NCBI GenBank assembly: GCA_028386065.3
Contig: JAKUCV010001096.1
Location: forward strand, 65,824-129,823
Source: Turnera subulata
Lineage: Eukaryota; Streptophyta; Magnoliopsida; Malpighiales; Passifloraceae
DNA length: 64,000 nt
Direction of reading: 5' to 3'
Within the stretch, counting starts at the first letter, position 1. The number at the start of each line of letters is the position of its first letter. The notes below the pieces were generated by a model. It searched no databases. It was not told where the DNA came from and worked only from the letters and a program-made list of their open reading frames with translations. Shown here one piece after another: positions 20,424 to 32,258 of this stretch. Made by a program: the position numbers and the translations under genes.

Positions 20424-23400
20424 TGTAACAGCCCGAGTAAAATTTGGATTTTTATCGGGACTGTAGAAATTGTTTTATCGTGATTTATTGTTGAATTAAT
20501 CTCGGGTAATTAATTCGAAGTAAATCGGTAGTCGTTTTTCGAAACCGAGAGTTTTCCCGCGCTCGGGAGTGTCTTCCTAACTAACCGAGCCTCGGTTTCC
20601 AGTTCCGAGACTTGGACGATGTTCAGGGGAATTAATCGGATTTTCCGAGCCCAAGTTGTATTTTTGGACTCGGGACGGAATTTGTCGGAAAGACGGGAGT
20701 ATCCCTGCGTCTATGAGATTCTGACGCGAGAATCCGGAACGGCCATATGAGGTTTGCTCGAGGCCACTCTTCCTTCTCTTTCCTTCCTCTTCCTCTTTCC
20801 CGGCTACATTTCTTCTCTCTCCCGATTTTTCCCCGGCCACGCGGGCCCCACTTCTCTTCTCTCTTTTCTTTCTTCTCCTCCCCTTCCTTTCTTTTCTCCT
20901 TCCTTTTCTTTTCTTCTCCATTTTCCTTCCTCCCGCCGCCCTGGCCCACTTTTTTTTTTTTCTTCCTTCTTCACTTTCCCGTGACTTATCTTGTCTGGCA
21001 TCTCCTCTTCTTTTTTTTTTTTATTTCTTTTCATTTCTTCATTCTTTCAATCTCTTCTTCTTCACCGATCCTCCCCTCTTTCTTTTTTTTTTTCTTTTCC
21101 CTTGCTTCTTCCTCCTCTTCTTCCTTCTCCCCTCACCGGAAACCCTCTCTCTCCCTCCCCTGCCTTCTCTCTTCCTCTTCTTGCCCAGTTTCTCCTCCAC
21201 CGTGTGTTCGCCGCCGACGCCTCTCCCTCAACTCACCATCACCTCACGCGCCGCCTCCTTCCCTCTATCCTCTGCCTCTGCTCGCGACCACCAGCAAGGC
21301 CAGGGAAAGCGCCGCCATCACCAGAGGTCCGAGCTCGAGCCGCCTGTCGTCGCTGCTCCTCTCTTCTCCTTCGTGCTCGTGTCTCCGTCGCCGCGAGCTG
21401 ATGCCCAGCTCGTCCCGATCTGCCTCTGTTACCACCGTCGCCGCCGGATCCTTTTCTGCAGCTGCTCCTGACCGCCGCCGCCTTGGATCGTCCTTCTTCT
21501 CCTCTTCATCGCGCCGCCTCAGGCAGTGCCGCCCTACCTCTTCTCTTCCTCTGCAACTCACGCCGGAGCCGTGACCGCCGCTCTGCTGCTCGTGAGTCTC
21601 TTCTATCCACAGTCCTTTCTTTTTTTTCTTTACTCCAATTTCTGTTGATTTGGGCTAATCCCATCTGGATTTGTGTTTCTCGTGGGTTTGTCGTTGCTGG
21701 GTGGTTTGTTGGGTGTTTTGGGAAGGTAATGGCTGCAACTAATGTCGACGATGGTGTCCTGCTGTTCGGTGGTAGTTTGTGGGTGTACCGTGGAGGTGTT
21801 GGCCGTAGATGGTTATTGGAGGGGTTTCTGTGTTGTTGAACGGCGTGTTGGATTTTGGGGTGTTCTGCTGCGTGAACAGTAACCTGGGAGCATTGGACGT
21901 GTTGAGGATTGCGTGAACAGTGTTTGGCCGGAATCGGCGAGTTTCCGGCAGTCCCGGGAATTTTCCGGCGAGCCCGGAAAACGGACCATTGGGTAATTCA
22001 TTGGACTCATATTACACCTTGGCACGGGTTTGGGCTCGGTTTGCACACGGACTCGGAAACGGGCCGAACGTGCAGAGGCCCATGTTCCCGAGACACATGC
22101 TTTAGACAAATTTAATAACGGACCCGATGGACGCTTGATATTACAATGGTTGATGAATTAAATTATGAATTAAAAACAATGGTTAATGAATTAATCTATA
22201 GATAAAAAAAGAAAAGACACCATTTTGGAATTAATTATGAAGATATAAGTTAAATATAAATACATAACCGGATGGAATTATTCTATGACCAAAGTATGTT
22301 TTACCATCGGGTATGTTATTTATAAGTATTATTTATTTCATATTGTTAAATAAAGTACGAAGTATTATACGGGCCGTAAATTGATCTACTTACAAATATA
22401 ATTTCTGCCAGAAAATTTGTACAACGTATTTATATATTCTCTTATCTTAAGTGACTAATGGGCCGGGATATCGGCTTGACCGTTCGGTTTTGGTTTTAAT
22501 TTAAAAATTAAGTATAATTAGAATATCGATAGGAAACTCGGTTTCGGTTTTAATTTAAAATTAAGTATAAATGGTATAATGAATAAAGAGGTTTATTTCA
22601 TAATAAAGGAATTGGATATAAGGCAAGCCGTATAACGATTTCTAAACCGGTATCATGCATAATCATTTTGTTGTGCATTATAAGTGATTATTGTGTTCCT
22701 ATATGTACATATAGGGTATCGGGATTTGACTGGATAGCAGTTTCAGAGAGATACCAGGTGAGGATGGATAAACCCTGATATGTGCCCGTAATACTGTGTA
22801 TGCTTTGTTGTTTGACTGAACCGTTGAAATGAACCTTGTTAGTTATTTGATTGCCATGAATGTTGTTGCTGTTGCTGGGCTGTGTGGAATGATTATGTGG
22901 ATTCTGTGAATAATTGTTGTACTGTTAATTGTGTGTAATTAGTGATATGAAATTGCGGATTGGTTGAGCTTGAGAAATAATCTGTGATGATTATGACTGC
23001 TATGATGTTGTTGTTGTTGATGTTAGACTGTGTTATTGGATTTGTGATATTGTGTAGAGGATAATGATGAACTGGTCAATGTGGATAATTGGGAAAAGAA
23101 TAATGAGTACTGGAAACGGAACTGAAACTGAAAGTGAGATGATGATATAATTGTCACTTGGAAAGTAGTGGTACGACTAGATGGTTAGAGACTAGTTCTG
23201 TAGTGTCTTGCCAGAAGGTTTGTTGGTTGGGGTGTTGACCCCGGATTTGTGATATTGGGATGTTGATCCCAGATTTGTGATATTGGGGTGTTGACCCCGG
23301 ATTTGAGATATTGGGATGTTGATCCCGGATTTGAGATATGGGGATGTTGATCCCGGATTGTGGTGGGGCCTGGCATCCAGAATTAGTTAATAACCAGGTA

Positions 23401-23932
23401 CGACCCTAGCTTGTCCAGTGACGGGGCTCGAAAGATAAAATTGGTAATAAAAATTAATAAGTAATCTTTTGGTCTTGGCTTTGATGTGATTAAGTGAGAT
23501 TCCTTTGACGTGTTGGTTGTGTTAGATTCCTTGATGCGTTGCTTGATTTAGATTCCTCTGTCGTGTTGTGTGTGTAGTTTCATCTGTTTGATGGTTGTTT
23601 TACTTCGAAAGTATTATGGTTGAATATATCACTGTTTATCTTTCGTCGGTGAGAGGACAGGCTTGGATCCATAGATTGCATGTGTCGCATACAGTGTTAG
23701 TGAGTTTAAGTCTTCCGCTGTGCATATTGTTATTGTTGTTGGGCCATTGGGCCAGTTTCATTATTATTGATGTTATTGATGTTGGGCCGTAGGGCCATAT
23801 TGTTGTTTATACCTTTGGGCTGTTGAGCCAGGGTTATGCTTTATACACTGTATGCTAGGCCTTGTTGGGCTGGGTTGTCACAGTTCCGGCACGTGTTTAC
23901 TGTGTACGGTAAATACGGGTCGGGGCGTCTCA
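20424..23932 (+). mobile_element. Solo LTR C (3509 bp) in the Helitron
   Basis: It starts TGTAACAGCCCGAG and ends GGGGCGTCTCA. The flanking 5-mers are ctagg (20419-20423) and ctaga (23933-23937), a 5-bp duplication with one mismatch. It is a longer subfamily: after the conserved start it has a polypyrimidine tract on the element's plus strand (20755-21180), where relatives have a purine tract. A GC-rich block follows (21180-21600), then AT-rich sequence, an exon-like block (about 22715-22757), hairpin units of GGGATGTTGATCCC type (23230-23360), and the usual end. The two-stem-loop block found in its relatives is deleted here (junction near 23652). Confidence 0.85.
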
Positions 23933-23936
23933 CTAG

Positions 23937-23965
23937 ACCCGTGGAATCCACGGGTAGTGAGCTAG
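23937..23965 (+). other. Helitron 3' terminal hairpin and CTAG end
   Basis: The stem ACCCGTGG (23937-23944) pairs with CCACGGGT (23948-23955) around the loop AAT. It is followed by AGTGAG, CTAG and a host T at 23966. Solo LTR C landed 4-5 bp before this hairpin. Confidence 0.85.
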
Positions 23966-24867
23966 TTGTGTTTAATACCTTGAGAGATCTATATTTAAAC
24001 TTTATATTCAAGAGTGAGTCACTCTTGGTATTTTCTTGCTTTTTTGCTTTTGTGGTAAGCTCGCCCATTAAATTCGGTAATTTTTTTTTTGCATTTATCA
24101 AGTTCAACCCAATACCAAAGCAATACTCTATATTAACTTACCAACTTAGTAGAAAGGTCAAGTAGAAGTCCAATGGCTTATAAATACCGATGAATTGGTA
24201 TTGGGTATCTTCAACGAGATCTTAAAAGAAAAGTCAAGAGTACAAACTTGACAGAAAGCCCAAAAAATAAAAACAGATATGTCTAGTTATTGTTTTTATA
24301 TTGGTGCAATTTGAGAGTGCATCAAATTCTTTAACTTCCATTTTCAATGACTAAAATTTTTTAAAAAATAAAAATTTCAATGATTAGAATTTCATTTACT
24401 CGTTCAGAAAATCAAACTCTACAGCTGATTAGCCAAATCTTCTCTACATTTTGCTTTCTTTTGCTAACCTCCAGGATAAGGGCAAACTACCAGAATCAAT
24501 CAACAAGTACTTACAGTACCTTAGGAGGAATAGTGGATGGATTTCTTATAGATTATCTACCAAGAGGAAGGTCCAACTCTCAGCCTAATGAGAATGCTAA
24601 TTGAACCTCAACTAACTAAGCTAACTGTGAAGCAGTTTTGTCTATAAATGCATAACCTGAAACTATCATTATGGAATAGCAATTCGATTCCAATATGGAT
24701 GGAATAGTGAAACCATCCTTATCTATATCTATACTATCTATAAACTATTATTTTATATTATATTAATAATAATAAATATGAGTGATATATCATATACTAA
24801 TAAATGGCATGTAGTTTATTATAATAATTTTCTCATAGTATAAAAGTCAACAAATTAATAATATTAT
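23966..24867. other. No feature recognised
   Basis: AT-rich, no coding homology and no terminal repeats seen. Confidence 0.5.
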
Positions 24868-27833
24868 TGAAACGCCCCGACCCGTATTTATCATACACAG
24901 TAAACACGTGCCGGAACTGTAACGACCCAACCAAACAAAGCCCAACATACAGTGTATACATCAGTAATTCTGGCTCAACAGCCCAAAATATAAACATCAA
25001 TAACGTCACAACCGGCCCAAGGCCCAACAATAACAATAAGTAGCACAGCGGAAGACTTAATAACTCACAAAGACACTGTATGCGACACTGATGCAAACTA
25101 AGGATCCAAGTCCTGTCCAAGGGATAACGCCGCAGCCTGTCTGGAATGCATCAAACCTGAACCACAAATAACTCAACCTACAAGATGAAAGCCCGCAGGT
25201 GAGGGTTGAGTCCGAAGTGCCCACCAACCATGGATAGACAATCAATATGCAACACCAAAAATTACTCAAGGCTGAAAACAGGCAAAAACCGCCAAAATAT
25301 ACCAAACCAAAAGACACGACCCAAAACTGGTCCAAGTCCAAAAAGATTTAAACAAAATCCAATTTCTAATTTTATCTTTCCGGGCCCCGTCACGGATAAG
25401 CTAGGGGTCAGACCTGGTTCTCAATATATTTCAGGTGCAAGACCAAACCAAGAGAGCCCAGGGATCGACATCCCAAAATAGTAACCCAGGGATAGACATG
25501 CTTATCACAAGTAACCCAGGTCATGGCCACCACAAAACAGTCTTAAACCATCGAGTCGTACCACTACTTACCACGTGACAATTATATTATCATCATTCAA
25601 AACCAAACCACAGGGATCAACATCCCTAACCAAAATACCGGGATAGACATCCCATCCAAAACCGAGGATCGACATCCTTATCACAAATTATTATTTATTC
25701 CATTATACTTTGTACCAAAAAGACATAGGGATAAATATCCAAAAACTCAGTGCACGGGGATAAACATCCCAAAACCAATCAAGATATTGGGATAAACATC
25801 CCGACAACAACCCACAGCAAATGCAACAATCAACAGTGCAATAATCATCAAACAGAACAACCGAGTAATACAGGCACATATTGAAGAAAATCCATCCTCA
25901 CCTTGGCCGATTACTCAACTCTGAAGACAATGACCGGTCCGAAGCCGGTTCCTCGGGAAACTGCCCGATATCAAAACCTATACAACAAAACATTATATAC
26001 TCACATAAGATGCACATAAGAGTATGCCATGATGCCAATATTGCGAAATAAACCCATCCTGGTTCATATCCTTTATTATCATCTTTTACCGAAAATATTA
26101 TACCGTACGTATATCCGAATATAATTTCGGTAACATACTTTAATTAAAACTCTTTTCATAAATTAATTACACTTTTTCCAAAATATAATCACCATAATTT
26201 TCTGGAAAAGATAACATATGTATATATATTTCCAAAATATTTTTTTTATAAAACTATTTACAATAATATAATTATCAAATATTATTATTTATCAAATATA
26301 TATATATATTAATCATATGCTATATATGTTATTTTCTAGAAAATATATATTCATAAAAGCTTATTCTGAAAATAAATACAAATTATTAAACAGGTACTTT
26401 TATTTTCCAAAGAGAAAATACATTTCCAAAACAATAATAATTTCCACATAATTATCAATTTTCTGAAATATAAATTATGTATTCTATATATATTTTTACA
26501 AAGGTAGTTATCATAATTTTCTAGAAAAAATAATAGCATATATAAATTTCCAGAAAATATAATCTCTTGGTATATATATTTTTTTCCAAATAATAATAGT
26601 TTTTCCAAAACATAACTTAATTATTTATCAAAGTATATATATTTATATTTTCCTCAAAATACCAGAATTAAACTGACCCTAATTTTCTCAAAGTAAAAAT
26701 ATTTTTTTCAAAATTAAATACCAAGAAATAAATAAATAAATATATATATTTTGTTTTTTTAATAAAACCGGACTGGGCCATGAATAGTGCAGCCCAGACC
26801 AAGGTAGCAGGCCCGAAGCACAGGCCCACTCCCAGGCCTGGCCCGACACCAGCCACAACCCAACCTAGCAACCCAGGAGGTCGCGACCCGAATGCACGCG
26901 GGTCAAACAAACCCGGATCTGCTCACCTCGGGTCAGTGGCGGCGGCGCGACGACAAGCGCGAGGAAGGAGAAGGCGAGCACAGCAGCGGCACCGGGCAGC
27001 TTGGAGCGGCGCGAGGGCGGCGGAAAAGAGGCGCGGCGTCGTCAGCAGGAGGCGGTTGGCACGAGGAAGACAGATCCGCCGGGTTCTGTCGACGGGTCAA
27101 CGCCTTCCACAGGCGCGTCAGGCGGCGGCAACAGGCGAAGGCAGCGCCGTTGAGGTCGCGACGGCGCGGCGATCCTGATGGCGGCAATGGTGAGTCGAGA
27201 GGCGGCGCGGATCGTCTGCGCGTGAATAGTGGCGGTGGTGGGTGGCAACTGTTCACCCGTTTCCTTCTTTTTTTTTTCATATTTTCTTTCTTTTTTTCTA
27301 TTTTCTGTTTTGTATTTATTTTTTTTATTTTCCCTTTTTTTCTTTCTTTTTTTCCCTCTCTGTTTTTCTGGTTTTCTTTTTTTTTCTTTTTTTCTTTTCT
27401 TCTTTTTTTTTCCTTTCCTTTTTCTCTCTTTTTTTGTTTCTCTTCTTTTCTCTCTTTTTCTTTTTCTTCTCCTCTTCCTCTCTTCTCCTGCTTTCTTCCT
27501 CTTTATAACGATGAAAATAATGTACAACCTGTGAACGTTAAATAATGCAGCTTGTCTGCATTATGCAGCGAGTCCGGTCCGGACCAAAAAATAACTGACA
27601 CCCTCTTGGTTATTTTCCAGTGTGATTTTTCGAAGATTCTGGGACCCAAAAAATACCAACTTTGGTCCGTAAAATCCACGGAAAAATCACGAGCGCGGGA
27701 AAGCCTCAGTTTTGAAAAACGATGCCCGATTTACCTTGAATTAATTATCCAAGATTAATTCTTTTCGGTAAATCGCGGTAAAAGGACTTTTACAGTCAAG
27801 TAAAAATACCAAATTTTTGCCCGGGCTGTTACA
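24868..27833 (-). mobile_element. Solo LTR D (2966 bp), minus strand
   Basis: Read on the minus strand it starts TGTAACAGCCCGGGCAAA (27833) and ends CGTTTCA (24868). Flanks are attat (24863-24867) and attac (27834-27838), a 5-bp duplication with one mismatch. In element orientation it has the purine tract (27265-27500), GC-rich block (26780-27250), AT-rich segment, exon-like block (about 25900-25980), GGGATGTnnATCCC hairpins (25470-25810) and degraded stem-loops (about 25175-25225). Reading frames in the GC block and purine tract are not genes. Confidence 0.9.
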
Positions 27834-28125
27834 ATTACTTTATTTATTAAATATATAATTTAATATTATAAACTATATAATTTAGAATATCAAGAATATC
27901 AACAAATATCGTTATATTATATTGATTAATATAAACTCTTAACAAATTAATAGAATTATCCTCTTTATTAAATATATAATTTACAATATTATGAACATCA
28001 ACAAATATCGTTAACAAAAATTCATTTTCATGATTGCTATACAAAAATTAAATTTCCTATTCTATTAACAAATATCTTTATATGATAACTATTAATATAA
28101 ATCTTTAACAAATTAATAAAATTAT

Positions 28126-28693
28126 TGTAACAATCCGGGTAAAATTTCGTAATTTACTATGTTATTCTAACATTTACGGTGGTAACTTGAATCTTCTACC
28201 ACACTATTTGACCTTTGGAAAAATTTTTCTCCAACCAATTAAAACTCAGTTCTTGTTGTAAATAAATTATGGTGAATGTCATTTTCACCATCCAGTAAAA
28301 CTCAATTTTAGCCTATCGGAATTTACCATCGATAAATATTTTATCCCAACACCTAACATCCAATTGGATTCATCATCTTTGGTCATTTACCCTCCATAAT
28401 TATATTTGTCCTAATCTTAATATCATCTTCCTTTACCTAATATCTTTTTGATTTTATCTTATTAAATTAATCATTCTTATTTGTTTTTATCCTCCCATTT
28501 CTAATTATAAATACCCATTCATTCCTTCACATTCATATACTTACATCCTATCATAAACTCCATCGCTCTCCTCTCATTTATATATAAACCTCTCTTCTCA
28601 AACTCCTTCCCCATCTTACTTTAATTACTCTTTATTTTTAATATTATTATCAAAATTATATTACTACCATCAAGTTCCCCCAATTTTATAACA
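28126..28693 (+). repeat. Possible LTR of a copia-like element (568 bp)
   Basis: It starts TGTAACAATCCGGG and ends TTTATAACA, with a TATATAAAC box near 28578. A CGTTATGAGCACGAG stretch follows directly; this is the sequence usually found after the LTR in a plant copia-like group with the gag type seen just downstream. No second LTR copy was found because a LINE cuts the element. Confidence 0.5.
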
Positions 28694-29003
28694 CGTTATG
28701 AGCACGAGTTTCTACCCTATTAAGGTATTTATTTTTAAAACTTTTTCTTATTACTACTTTCATACTTTTTATATATGTTATATATTTTTTATTATTATGC
28801 TATTATTATTGCTAAAAGATTTATCAAGTAAGCATATATTTATATATTCTTTATTATTATGCTATTAATATTGCTGAAAGATTTATCGAGTAAGCGTATA
28901 TATACATAATACATATATATATATATATATTATATTCCATATTATTATTGTTTTACTACTCTTTATTACTTGTTTTATATTTTTTGTTATTATTACTTTT
29001 ATA

Positions 29004-29556
29004 ATGTCAAATATTACAAAATTTGAATTCGAGCTCTTGATATTTCCGGAAGAAATTTTTCATGGGCTTTAAATGCTGAAATGCATTTAGATGCTAATGG
29101 TCTGGGAGATATCATTAAAAAAAAAACAAAGAAATCTAATTGAAATACGGTGAAAATTGTAATTTTTCTTTGCCATCATTTTTATGACATTCTAAAGACT
29201 GGATATCTTAATGTCAAAGATCCTGTAGATCTTTGGAAGAATTTAAAAGAAATTTATAACCACCCGAAGATGGTTATTCTCCCAAAAGCTCATTATGAGT
29301 GTATGCATTTGAGGTTGCAAGATTTTAAATTTGTGCACGGATATAATTAAGTTATGTTTCAAATAAGTACTCAGATGAAACTGTATGGAGAAAATATTAA
29401 TGATGCTGATATGTTAGAAAAAAAATATTCTCTATTTTTCATACATTAAATGTGCTCCTACAGTAGCAAAATTTTGAAGGAGGTTTCACAAAATTTTTCA
29501 AATTTATTTTTATACCTCCTTATGGTTGAACAACATAATGAGCTATTAATGAAAAA
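29004..29556 (+). pseudogene. Copia-like gag fragment (UBN2 type), broken
   Basis: Beginning at the ATG at 29004, translation across several stops and shifts gives SNITKFEFELLDISGRN, FSWALNAEMHLDANGLGDIIK, IVIFLCHHFYDILKTGYLNV, KDPVDLWKNLKEIYNHPKMV, ILPKAHYECMHLRLQDFKFV and LLMVEQHNELLMKN. This is the pattern of the plant 'retrotransposon gag/UBN2' family, in order. At about 29557 the sequence jumps to a LINE endonuclease. Multiple stops (for example near 29142 and 29348) show it is dead. Confidence 0.75.
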
Positions 29557-30250
29557 TTATGACAATTGGTCTTTGTTAAACTCTCTTTCCTCAGATTCTC
29601 CCCTTCCATGGCTTCTCTTGGGAGATTTCAATGAAATTCTACATGTTTATGAGAAAGCAGGTGGTCGGATACGAGATTATCGTGCAATAGATGGTTTTTG
29701 GAATGCCATGCGAGATTGTAATCTTTGGAATTTGGGATATTGTAGTAATATTTTTACATGGACTAATGGACAATCAGTTCTAGATGATATCCGAGAACGA
29801 TTAGAATGGGGTTTAGCCACACCATCTTGGTTGGACCAGTTTTCGCATGCCCGGTTAATTCATTTACTCGCACGTATTCTGATCACTCCCCAATCCTGAT
29901 GCGTACTGATACAATTTTGCTATCTGTGGAGAAGAAGAAGAAGCCTTTCTGGTTTGAGTCTATGTGGACATGGGATGATACTTTTCACTATGAGTTAGTT
30001 ATTGTTTGGGATTTATCGGCCTATGTTGATGATTTGGTCAATGTACTTAATAGACTTTCCTTTTGCGCCAACTGCTTCCAGCATTGGCAAAAGGATAATT
30101 TTGGATATATTAAACCAGCAATCAAGTCTCTTAAGCAACAATTATCTATACTCCAATCCCGACCACAAGATGATACTACTATCGAAACCATAAAGGATTA
30201 TCAGTCTCTCTTGGATGAAATCTTACATAGGGAGGAATTGATGTGGGCTT
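29557..30250 (+). pseudogene. LINE ORF2, endonuclease C-terminal part (5'-truncated)
   Basis: The segment PLPWLLLGDFNEILHVYEKAGG, then LWNLGYCSNIFTWTNGQ and ERLEWGLATPSWLDQFSHA, matches the endonuclease/exonuclease/phosphatase domain of plant L1-type ORF2, including GDFNE and, one frame away, SDHSPI near 29878-29895. A frameshift near 29870 links it to KKKPFWFESMWTWDDTF and onward. The N-terminal half of the domain is missing. Confidence 0.85.
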
Positions 30251-31762
30251 AAAGGTCTAGAGTAGATTGGTTAAAGAGTGGAGATAAGAATACTTGTTTT
30301 TTTCCCATGGAAAGGGTTCCTGTAGAAAGACGAAATTTATTCAAGGTGTGCAAGATGAGGGAGGTCAATGGCAGTCTGTTCGATCACAAGTTGATATAAT
30401 TTTTAACCAGTATTTTACTGAACTTTTTTGATCAGAAGGTCCTCGCGATCTGTCTCAGGTGCTAGATTGTGTTCCATCTAAAGTAACTTCATAGATGAAT
30501 TCGGGTCTCCTTCAAGCTTTCACTCGGGAAGAGGTACTTCATGCTCTGAAGCAAATGCACCCTTTGAAAGTAACAGGTCCGGATGGCATGCCGCTCTCTT
30601 CTACCAAAAACATTAGGATATCCTTGGTACTGATATTTGTTCTTTCGTGTTATCTTGTCTTAATGGTTCTTTTCCTTTTTCTAAATTAAATTCTACTTTC
30701 ATTGTCCTTATTAGAAAAATCTGTAGTCCTTTACTTCCTAGTGGTTTTCGTCCTATTAGTTTGTGCAGTGTCATTTATAAATTAGTTTCCAAGGTTTTAG
30801 CTAACTGTCTTAAGCATGTTCTCCCATTTGTTATTAGTTCTACTCAAAGTGCTTTTGTTCCTGGCCTTCTTATTACTGATAATGCATTCCTTGCTTTTAA
30901 GGTCATTCACTATATGCGTAAAAAGACACAGGGTCAGCATGGTATTCTTGGCTTAAAACTCAATATGAGTAAAGCCTATGATAGGGTAGAATGGGATTTC
31001 TTACAGGCCATCATGCTTAAGTTAGCTTTTTCTTCTCTTTGGGTTAAAAAAATAATGTCTTGTGTTACTTCAATGTCCTATCTAGCATCCGGTTTTCTCT
31101 AGGCTGCGGGTTACGTCAGGGAGATCCCCTTTCACCATACTTATTTTTACTTTGTGCGGAGAGTTTTTCAGCTCTTATACAAGATGCCGAGAGGAGGAAT
31201 CTTATTCATGAGGCTCAAATTTGTCTGGCGGCACCTCTAACTAGTCACTTATTTTTTACAAATGATAATGTTATTTTGTTCGTGCTAATAATCGTGAAGT
31301 TGATGCTATAACTGGAATTATTCGGTCATATGAACAAGCATTAGGCTAATGGATCAATCTGGACAAATCCGAATTCACTATAAGCTGAAATATGTCAGCA
31401 GATGTCATTACACAAATTCAACGACGGATGGGAATTAAGGCAGTAGATCGTTTCTAGCAATATCTTGGTTTGCCAACGATGATTGGGTGATCAAAAAAGG
31501 CAATTTTTTCTGCAGTATGTGACAAAGTCTATAAGAAGTTAAGTGGCTGGAAGGAGCGTAATTTCTCTCAGGCAGGCAAAGAAGTACTCATAAAATCAGT
31601 GGTCTAAAGTATCCCTACTTATTTTTTAAGTTGCTTCCTTCTACTTGATTGTATTTATGAGGAATTAAATCATGCAACCAAGAAGTTTTGATGGGAAAAG
31701 ATAATCGGGAGTGAGGCATCCATTGGTTACCCTAGGACAAATTATGTATGGCTAAACAATAT
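30251..31762 (+). pseudogene. LINE ORF2, reverse transcriptase domain, inactive
   Basis: RVDWLKSGDKNT, TREEVLHALKQMHPLKVTGPDG, SGFRPISLCSVIYKLVSKVLA, STQSAFVPGLLITDNAFLAF, LNMSKAYDRVEWDFL and GCGLRQGDPLSPYLFLLCAE appear in order, with stops and frameshifts between. The first catalytic aspartate is Asn (LNMSKAYD for LDMSKAYD, near 30960), and the FADD box reads FTND (near 31251-31262), so both catalytic sites are lost. The domain is interrupted after about 31760 by a TRIM. Confidence 0.88.
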
Positions 31763-32258
31763 TGTGATGACCCAATCCCACATCGGAAGAGAGTGAGAGA
31801 GGTCTTGGGTATATATGCACCAAGTTGTTGGCTACCAAATAACTTCGAGCTTAAACTTTTGGGCCACGCGGTTTTGGCCTAGCTTTGAAGGTTATTCTGG
31901 GCCATTCGATTACTTGGGGCGTTACAAATGGTAGCGGAGCCGATCTTACTCCACTTTCGGGTGGGCTTGGGCCTTATGGCCCGTTTCTCAAGGGTTAATA
32001 CTGAGAATACGATTGGTACGGCTCGGTGATCGGGGTGCCACTTTGATATGAATTTGGGCTCCCCACGCGAAGACGCGGGTCCAAAGGAGGAGAGGATGTG
32101 ATGACCCAATCCCACATCGGAAGAGAGTGAGAGAGGTCTTGGGTATATGCACCAACTTGTTGGCTACCAAATAACTTCAAGCTTAAACTTTTGAGCCACG
32201 TGGTTTCGGCCCAGCTTTGGAGGTTATTCTGGGCTAGTCGATTATTTAGGGCATTAAA
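31763..32258 (+). mobile_element. Complete TRIM (terminal-repeat retrotransposon in miniature), 496 bp
   Basis: LTRs are 31763-31926 (164 bp) and 32097-32258 (162 bp), both starting TGTGATGACCCAATCCC. The 5' LTR ends GGGGCGTTACA; the 3' LTR ends GGGCATTAAA, a decayed CA. The primer-binding-like site TGGTAGCGGAGCC is at 31929-31941 and the purine tract CCAAAGGAGGAGAGGA at 32081-32096. The interior is 170 bp and non-coding. The perfect duplication aatat (31758-31762 and 32259-32263) flanks it. It is inserted in the LINE RT region. Confidence 0.93.

Larger units (their letters stand above)
17121..23965 (+). mobile_element. Helitron with an RPA-like gene, interrupted by solo LTR C
   Basis: The candidate 5' end is TCTATTATATATATTAATAG at 17121, preceded by A. 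The 3' end has a GC hairpin (23937-23955), six bases, then CTAG at 23962-23965 followed by T. This is the standard Helitron layout (5' TC, hairpin, CTAG, insertion between A and T). Without the 3.5 kb solo LTR at 20424-23932 the element is about 3.3 kb. It codes only for a broken OB-fold RPA-like protein and has no Rep/helicase, so it is non-autonomous. The 3' end is well supported; the exact 5' end is less certain. Confidence 0.75.

Noticed and set aside
20747..21574. 275-residue Ser/Pro/Arg-rich frame
   Set aside because: It lies wholly in the CT-rich and GC-rich leader block of solo LTR C, and the equivalent blocks of other LTR copies do not conserve a frame.
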